Below are positions 6,452 to 9,480 of a stretch of 9,480 nt of DNA, in pieces (the first letter of the stretch is position 1; every line of letters starts with the position of its first letter). Source of the DNA: JBAYVY01 sp041674345 (GTDB lineage Bacteria; Planctomycetota; Phycisphaerae; Phycisphaerales; Zrk34); contig JBAYVY010000129.1 in the NCBI GenBank assembly GCA_041674345.1, positions 1-9,480 on the forward strand. The letters run 5' to 3'. The translations under genes were made by a program, and so were the position numbers. Under the pieces are notes generated by a model, which had not been told where the DNA came from, did no database searches, and saw only the letters and a program-made list of their open reading frames with translations.

Positions 6452-7204
6452 CTATTGCCCCCGCGCCGCCCGGCAAAACGCCCGCACCTTCGCCGCGTCT
6501 TTCACGCCGCGCCGCGATTCCACGCCGCTCGATACATCCACGCCCCAGGGCCGAACCACCTCGATCGCCTCCGACACATTTCCGGGGGTCAGCCCCCCCG
6601 CCAACATGATCGGCACATGCTTCTTCAAGCCGGGGCAGAGCGAGTCTTTTCCGGGGGCGACTTCCGGTGGCGCCGCCCCGGGTTCTTCCATCCGATCCAG
6701 CATCTTCCGCAACGCTTTCCAATCGAACGTCACGCCCGTTCCCCCGCCGACTTTCGTCGGGTCCGGCGTGTCGATCAGCACCGCCGCCACATTGCTCCCC
6801 GCCCCCCGCCCCCGGTACGCCTCATCCCATCGACCCAATCTCTTTTCAAAACTTCCGGGGGCCGGTTCAAAGGCCAACGCCACCACGACAGGCAGCGGCG
6901 AAATCGCCTCCACCAACCGCTCATCCACACGCCCGTGCAACTGCACCCGGTCCAGCGGAACCTGCGACACCACCTGACGAATCACACCCAACTCCCCATC
7001 CACAAACAACCCCACAACCTCCGCCCCCCGGAAGTTGTGCCCCTTCACCGCCTCCGCCACCGCACGCGCCTGCTCAATCGTCACAAACCGCGGCGAGCGC
7101 GGCTCGAACACCACCCCCACATAATCCGCGCCGCCGTCCACAGCCGCCAACGCGATCTCCGCCGTCCGAACCCCGCATATCTTGATCTTCACGGTTTCGT
7201 CCAT
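6452..7204 (-). CDS. trpF: Phosphoribosylanthranilate isomerase
   Basis: This cytoplasmic (beta/alpha)8 barrel enzyme converts N-(5-phosphoribosyl)anthranilate to CdRP, the third step of tryptophan synthesis from chorismate. Landmarks are KIKICG with general base Cys10, GADYVGVVF at 25-33, VQLHG at 87-91, AVLIDT with general acid Asp145, GGTGVTFDW at 153-162, MLAGGLTPGNV at 200-210 and VDVSSGVES at 222-230 (phosphate-binding turns). At 250 residues it is about 35-45 longer than usual. The excess lies mainly at about 165-198, a Pro/Lys-rich insert before the PIMLAGG strand, with a smaller one near 113-137. Two of its four copies of the nonamer TTCCGGGGG fall in these inserts. No Shine-Dalgarno is seen before ATG 7202-7204. 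No other trp gene is in the window. Confidence 0.95.
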   Translation of the reverse strand: MDETVKIKICGVRTAEIALAAVDGGADYVGVVFEPRSPRFVTIEQARAVAEAVKGHNFRGAEVVGLFVDGELGVIRQVVSQVPLDRVQLHGRVDERLVEAISPLPVVVALAFEPAPGSFEKRLGRWDEAYRGRGAGSNVAAVLIDTPDPTKVGGGTGVTFDWKALRKMLDRMEEPGAAPPEVAPGKDSLCPGLKKHVPIMLAGGLTPGNVSEAIEVVRPWGVDVSSGVESRRGVKDAAKVRAFCRAARGQ

Positions 7205-7221
7205 ATCAGAAGATTATCCCG

Positions 7222-7248
7222 GATGATTCACCACGGAGAACACGGAGG
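7222..7248. repeat. Upstream half of the inverted repeat bracketing trpF
   Basis: This 27-bp segment, beginning GATGATTCACCACGGAG, is the reverse complement of 6421-6447 with one mismatch (18 bp perfect, 7222-7239). It starts 17 bp upstream of the trpF start. It is also inverted relative to the CTCCGTG array at 7337-7377. Bases 7249-7336 between them show nothing recognisable. Confidence 0.85.
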
Positions 7249-7336
7249 TTGAAACAAGTCAAGTCGTTGCAGCGAATTTTCAGTCCGATTCTCCTCCGCA
7301 CACCGCGCGTACAAGTCTTTTCACAACATCTGTATT

Positions 7337-7377
7337 CTCCGTGCTCTCCGTGAACTCCGTGAACTCCGTGGTGAATC
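7337..7377. repeat. CTCCGTGAA 9-nt array
   Basis: Four 9-nt units at 7337, 7346, 7355 and 7364 (CTCCGTGCT, CTCCGTGAA twice, CTCCGTGGT) end in GAATC. The orientation is the same as 6421-6447 and opposite to 7222-7248. Confidence 0.85.
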
Positions 7378-7421
7378 TTGAATCATTCGGGTTATTTGGC
7401 AAAGGGCGAAAAGTCGCAAAA

Positions 7422-7505
7422 GGGACGAAGCAACGGAGGGACGAAGTGTGGATCGGCTCCGCCTCTTTCACTTCGTCCCTTCGTCCCTTTGTCCCTCCGT
7501 CCCTT
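7422..7505 (-). terminator. Stem-loop from CTTCGTCC octamers overlapping the rhomboid 3' end
   Basis: GGGACGAAGTG (7438-7448) pairs perfectly with CACTTCGTCCC (7469-7479) across a 20-nt loop. The arms extend with mismatches to 7422 and about 7505. The right arm is four octamers (CTTCGTCC twice, CTTTGTCC, CTCCGTCC). The structure spans the rhomboid gene's stop codon (7468-7470), so it is placed to end the minus-strand operon. No U-tract follows. Confidence 0.5.
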
Positions 7506-8667
7506 CTTTCCGTTGCCCCAGCAATTCATCCACCAGTTGCCGCTGCGACCCATCGCCCAAATGCTCCCGCGCCTCGGTCAGCAATCGCTTCGCCCGATCC
7601 GGCTGCGACAGATAGCGCGTGTAAATCAGTCCCAGCAGCAGTTTCACCTGATCCGTCTGAGAATCGCCTCGATACGTCGCAAGGAACAACTCGTAAGCCG
7701 TCGCCGCCGTGCCGTGACGGTCGTGGCTCATCGCGTAGTTGCCCATGTCCAACTGCAAATCGCGCGGCAAAACCTGCTTCGCGTCATCGGCCAGCAATCG
7801 TTCATATGTATCCAGCGCCCTGCCGGGGTCGCGCTGTTCCATCGCCGTGCTGATCGCCGCGCGCATCTGCATCTGACGCTGCTGACGCTCGTCGATCTTG
7901 CCCGCCCGGATCGGCGCGTCCGTTCCCAAACTGCCCTGCCACGGCGAATGCCCCTGTCGCGTCACGCTCCTGAGTTGCTGACGCCGGCGCCACCGATCCG
8001 CCATCGCCAGAAAATCATAGGGTTCACGCGGCAAAATGCGCGTCCACAACAGCGCCATGCCGATGATGAACCCGAACACGTTGCCCGCCAGATGCGCCTG
8101 AAACGCGATGCTCGCACCGGGCCTGCCCGACCATTCCAGCACCTGGAAAACCAGATCCTGTCCGAAACTGAACAGCAGCAACACCATCGCGGGGATGTCG
8201 AAAAAATAGATGAAGAGAAACCAGAAAACCATCGTCACCCGCGTCAGCGGAAACAGCGCCAGGTACGCGCCGGTCACCGCGCTGATCGACCCGCTGGCGC
8301 CGAGGATCGGCGCGGTCTGCGTCAAACTGTACCCCATGCCCGCGACAACGCCGCCCGCCAGATAGAACGCCAGGTAGCCGATCGAGCCGAACCGGTCCTC
8401 CAGCGAGTTGCCGAACACATACAAAAACAACATGTTGAACGCCAGGTGTTCCCAGCCCGCATGCAGAAACTGATAGGTGAAAAACTGGTGCAGCTTCGGC
8501 TGCCAGGGCAGAAGCATGAACTGCGCGGCGGGAGTTTGCAACGGCGGCGTGGTGTACCCGTATTGCCCCCACACCCACAGCGACACCGCCACGTTCACCA
8601 CGATCAGCGTGATGTTCATGTACGGTCTGTGCTTCAGCCGGCGGTCTGTGCGAATCGGGAAAAACAT
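7468..8667 (-). CDS. Rhomboid intramembrane serine protease with TPR-like C-terminal region
   Basis: The 399-residue membrane protein has a rhomboid core in residues about 15-210, with several hydrophobic segments (about 18-34, 62-86, 96-112, 122-140, 143-168 and 190-208). Catalytic residues are Ser125 in GASGSISAV and His192 in AHLAGNVFGF. HAGWEHLAFNM at 69-79 supplies the conserved His and Asn residues of the active-site region. It cleaves transmembrane substrates within the bilayer; the substrate is unknown. Residues about 255-380 are soluble and helical with TPR-like pairs (GRALDTYERLL, GTAATAYELFLATYRG, AKRLLTEAREHLG), possibly for binding partners. The last dozen residues, rich in Gly/Glu/Arg/Thr, are encoded by the octamer array and are probably non-functional. 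It follows the upstream gene by 22 bp, so an operon is likely. Confidence 0.93.
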   Translation of the reverse strand: MFFPIRTDRRLKHRPYMNITLIVVNVAVSLWVWGQYGYTTPPLQTPAAQFMLLPWQPKLHQFFTYQFLHAGWEHLAFNMLFLYVFGNSLEDRFGSIGYLAFYLAGGVVAGMGYSLTQTAPILGASGSISAVTGAYLALFPLTRVTMVFWFLFIYFFDIPAMVLLLFSFGQDLVFQVLEWSGRPGASIAFQAHLAGNVFGFIIGMALLWTRILPREPYDFLAMADRWRRRQQLRSVTRQGHSPWQGSLGTDAPIRAGKIDERQQRQMQMRAAISTAMEQRDPGRALDTYERLLADDAKQVLPRDLQLDMGNYAMSHDRHGTAATAYELFLATYRGDSQTDQVKLLLGLIYTRYLSQPDRAKRLLTEAREHLGDGSQRQLVDELLGQRKEGTEGQRDEGTK

Positions 8668-8689
8668 TCAACGATTTCCGGCAACGGCG

Positions 8690-9265
8690 TCAACGCGCCA
8701 TCGCCGCACGATAACAGAAATCGAACAGCAATTCCCATTCCCGTTCCTGCACCGCCCGCGCCAAATCCCCGCAAGGCGACCGCCCATGTACGCACTTTCC
8801 CACGAAATCCGTGAACGCGAACGCATCCCATTGCGTCTGCCCTTCCAGAAACAGCATCGTCGGGTGGCGCGGCGAATTGCGCGCCAGTTCCGCCGCGTCT
8901 TTCCGCAACATCGTGTTGACGGGATGCGATCCCATCTTGCGAAACCAATACTTCGCGTTGGGAAAATCCCCCTCACGCCGGTGCATGATGCCGTGCCAGT
9001 AACTGCCGGTCGGCGTACCGATCGTCTGGCTGATCTGATGCGACGCCTGCAAATCATTGTGCGCCAGCCAAAGCCCCGCCAGCATCGCGTTCGCCATGTC
9101 GATGTTCCTGATCGTTCCCGGCGAGAACGCATTGGCCACCGTCACATCGCTCCGCTGCCCCTTCAGCACCCCCCCCGCCTCCCCGTGCCCCAGCGACACC
9201 AGCGGCCGATGCTCCAGCCACCGCGCAATCACAATGCCATACCCCTGTGCGTTGAATCCGCTCAT
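8690..9265 (-). CDS. Conserved protein of unknown function
   Basis: The product has 191 residues and no signal peptide or membrane segment. The distinctive part is about 55-118: MANAMLAGLWLAHNDLQASH, then SQTIGTPTGSYWHGIMHRRE, then GDFPNAKYWFRKMGSHP. From memory this resembles conserved hypothetical proteins in planctomycetes and other bacteria, but I cannot name a family or function. The His/Arg/Trp cluster (WHGIMHRRE, residues 90-98) could be a ligand-binding or structural core. The start at 9265 is preferred to an in-frame ATG 17 codons upstream: AGGGG lies about 9 bases before it, and a promoter upstream gives a short leader. It is the first gene of a likely operon with the rhomboid protease. 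Confidence 0.7.
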   Translation of the reverse strand: MSGFNAQGYGIVIARWLEHRPLVSLGHGEAGGVLKGQRSDVTVANAFSPGTIRNIDMANAMLAGLWLAHNDLQASHQISQTIGTPTGSYWHGIMHRREGDFPNAKYWFRKMGSHPVNTMLRKDAAELARNSPRHPTMLFLEGQTQWDAFAFTDFVGKCVHGRSPCGDLARAVQEREWELLFDFCYRAAMAR

Positions 9266-9298
9266 AATGAGACCCCTGAATATCCGAACCAGCCACAA

Positions 9299-9327
9299 AG
9301 GATAACAACCGGCCACGCATATGCCAA
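9299..9327 (-). promoter_or_regulatory. Sigma-70-type promoter for the unknown-rhomboid operon
   Basis: Read on the minus strand: TTGGCA (complement of 9322-9327; five of six -35 bases), a 17-bp spacer and TATCCT (complement of 9299-9304; four of six -10 bases). Transcription would start near 9292, giving a leader of roughly 27 nt that includes AGGGG before the ATG at 9265. This is the best-formed promoter in the window. Confidence 0.55.
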
Positions 9328-9346
9328 TTCCCTATGATCGAAAGTG

Positions 9347-9480
9347 GGAAGTCGGAGGAAAGTCGGAAGTCGGAAGTCGGAAGTCGGAAGTCGGAAGTCG
9401 GAAGTCGGAAGTCGGAAGTCGGAAGTCGGAAGTCGGAAGTCGGAAGTCGGAAGTCGGAAGTCGGAAGTCGGAAGTCGGAA
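9347..9480 (+). repeat. GGAAGTC heptamer tandem array reaching the window edge
   Basis: One unit lies at 9347-9353, an irregular stretch at 9354-9364, then 16 uninterrupted perfect GGAAGTC copies from 9365 to 9476. The next copy is cut at 9480. There are no spacers, so it is not CRISPR. It lies about 20 bp upstream of the -35 box for the minus-strand operon. The true length is unknown. Confidence 0.95.

Larger units (their letters stand above)
770..7033. other. Dispersed nonamer TTCCGGGRG, nine copies
   Basis: Copies on the plus strand lie at 770-778, 2973-2981, 5356-5364, 5694-5702, 6580-6588, 6649-6657 and 6853-6861. Minus-strand copies lie at 1401-1409 and 7025-7033. The fuller consensus is AACTTCCGGGGGC. 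Eight copies are inside genes and one is intergenic. Biological role unknown. The range given only spans the first to last copy. Confidence 0.7.

Noticed and set aside
6421..7248. trpF-containing insertion sequence or transposon
   Set aside because: No transposase or target-site duplication is visible; the flanking repeats are part of a word family also found at 7337-7377.
6326..7252. 308-residue plus-strand ORF opposite trpF
   Set aside because: His/Arg/Pro-rich shadow frame; trpF on the other strand has every family motif.
7378..8814. 478-residue plus-strand ORF opposite the rhomboid gene
   Set aside because: Arg/Gln/His-rich shadow frame, starts inside repeat DNA; the rhomboid active-site motifs are on the minus strand.
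9347..9480. CRISPR array
   Set aside because: The repeats are directly abutting 7-nt units with no unique spacers, and no cas genes are present.

Overview
The window is GC-rich and reads like a Planctomycetota genome, most likely Phycisphaerae-like. The reasons are the mixture of small scattered transcription units, weak or absent Shine-Dalgarno sites, a typical planctomycete sulfatase C-terminus, and intergenic filler made of short repeated words. This placement is inferred from protein and repeat style, not from a marker gene.

Layout, left to right. (1) The 3' end of an unrecognised gene (+), knocked out of frame by an extra copy of a 10-bp unit. (2) A small rhodanese-fold lipoprotein gene (+) lacking the catalytic Cys. 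(3) Three minus-strand genes: a PduO-type cobalamin adenosyltransferase, a YhaM-like OB/HD 3'-5' exoribonuclease, and an LD-carboxypeptidase (S66). Gaps of over 100 bp with hairpins separate them. (4) A G-rich telomere-like heptamer array just upstream of the LD-carboxypeptidase start. (5) A plus-strand fusion of a DUF2156 domain with a RimI-like GNAT domain. (6) A 5'-truncated, frameshifted sulfatase remnant (+). (7) trpF (-), bracketed by a 27-bp inverted repeat. (8) A probable two-gene minus-strand operon: a conserved protein of unknown function followed 22 bp later by a rhomboid protease with a helical, TPR-like C-terminal region. (9) A perfect GGAAGTC tandem array running off the right edge.

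The enzymes do not form one pathway. They are housekeeping or accessory functions: cofactor conversion, RNA turnover, murein recycling, tryptophan synthesis and membrane proteolysis. I found no phage, CRISPR, transposase or obvious defence system.

The unusual content lies in the DNA between and across genes. Several gaps hold arrays of 7-9-nt words, commonly arranged head to head as imperfect palindromes. Each array uses its own word, and several touch or overlap a stop codon. Separately, the nonamer TTCCGGGRG occurs nine times on both strands and in more than one reading phase inside genes, far more than composition suggests.
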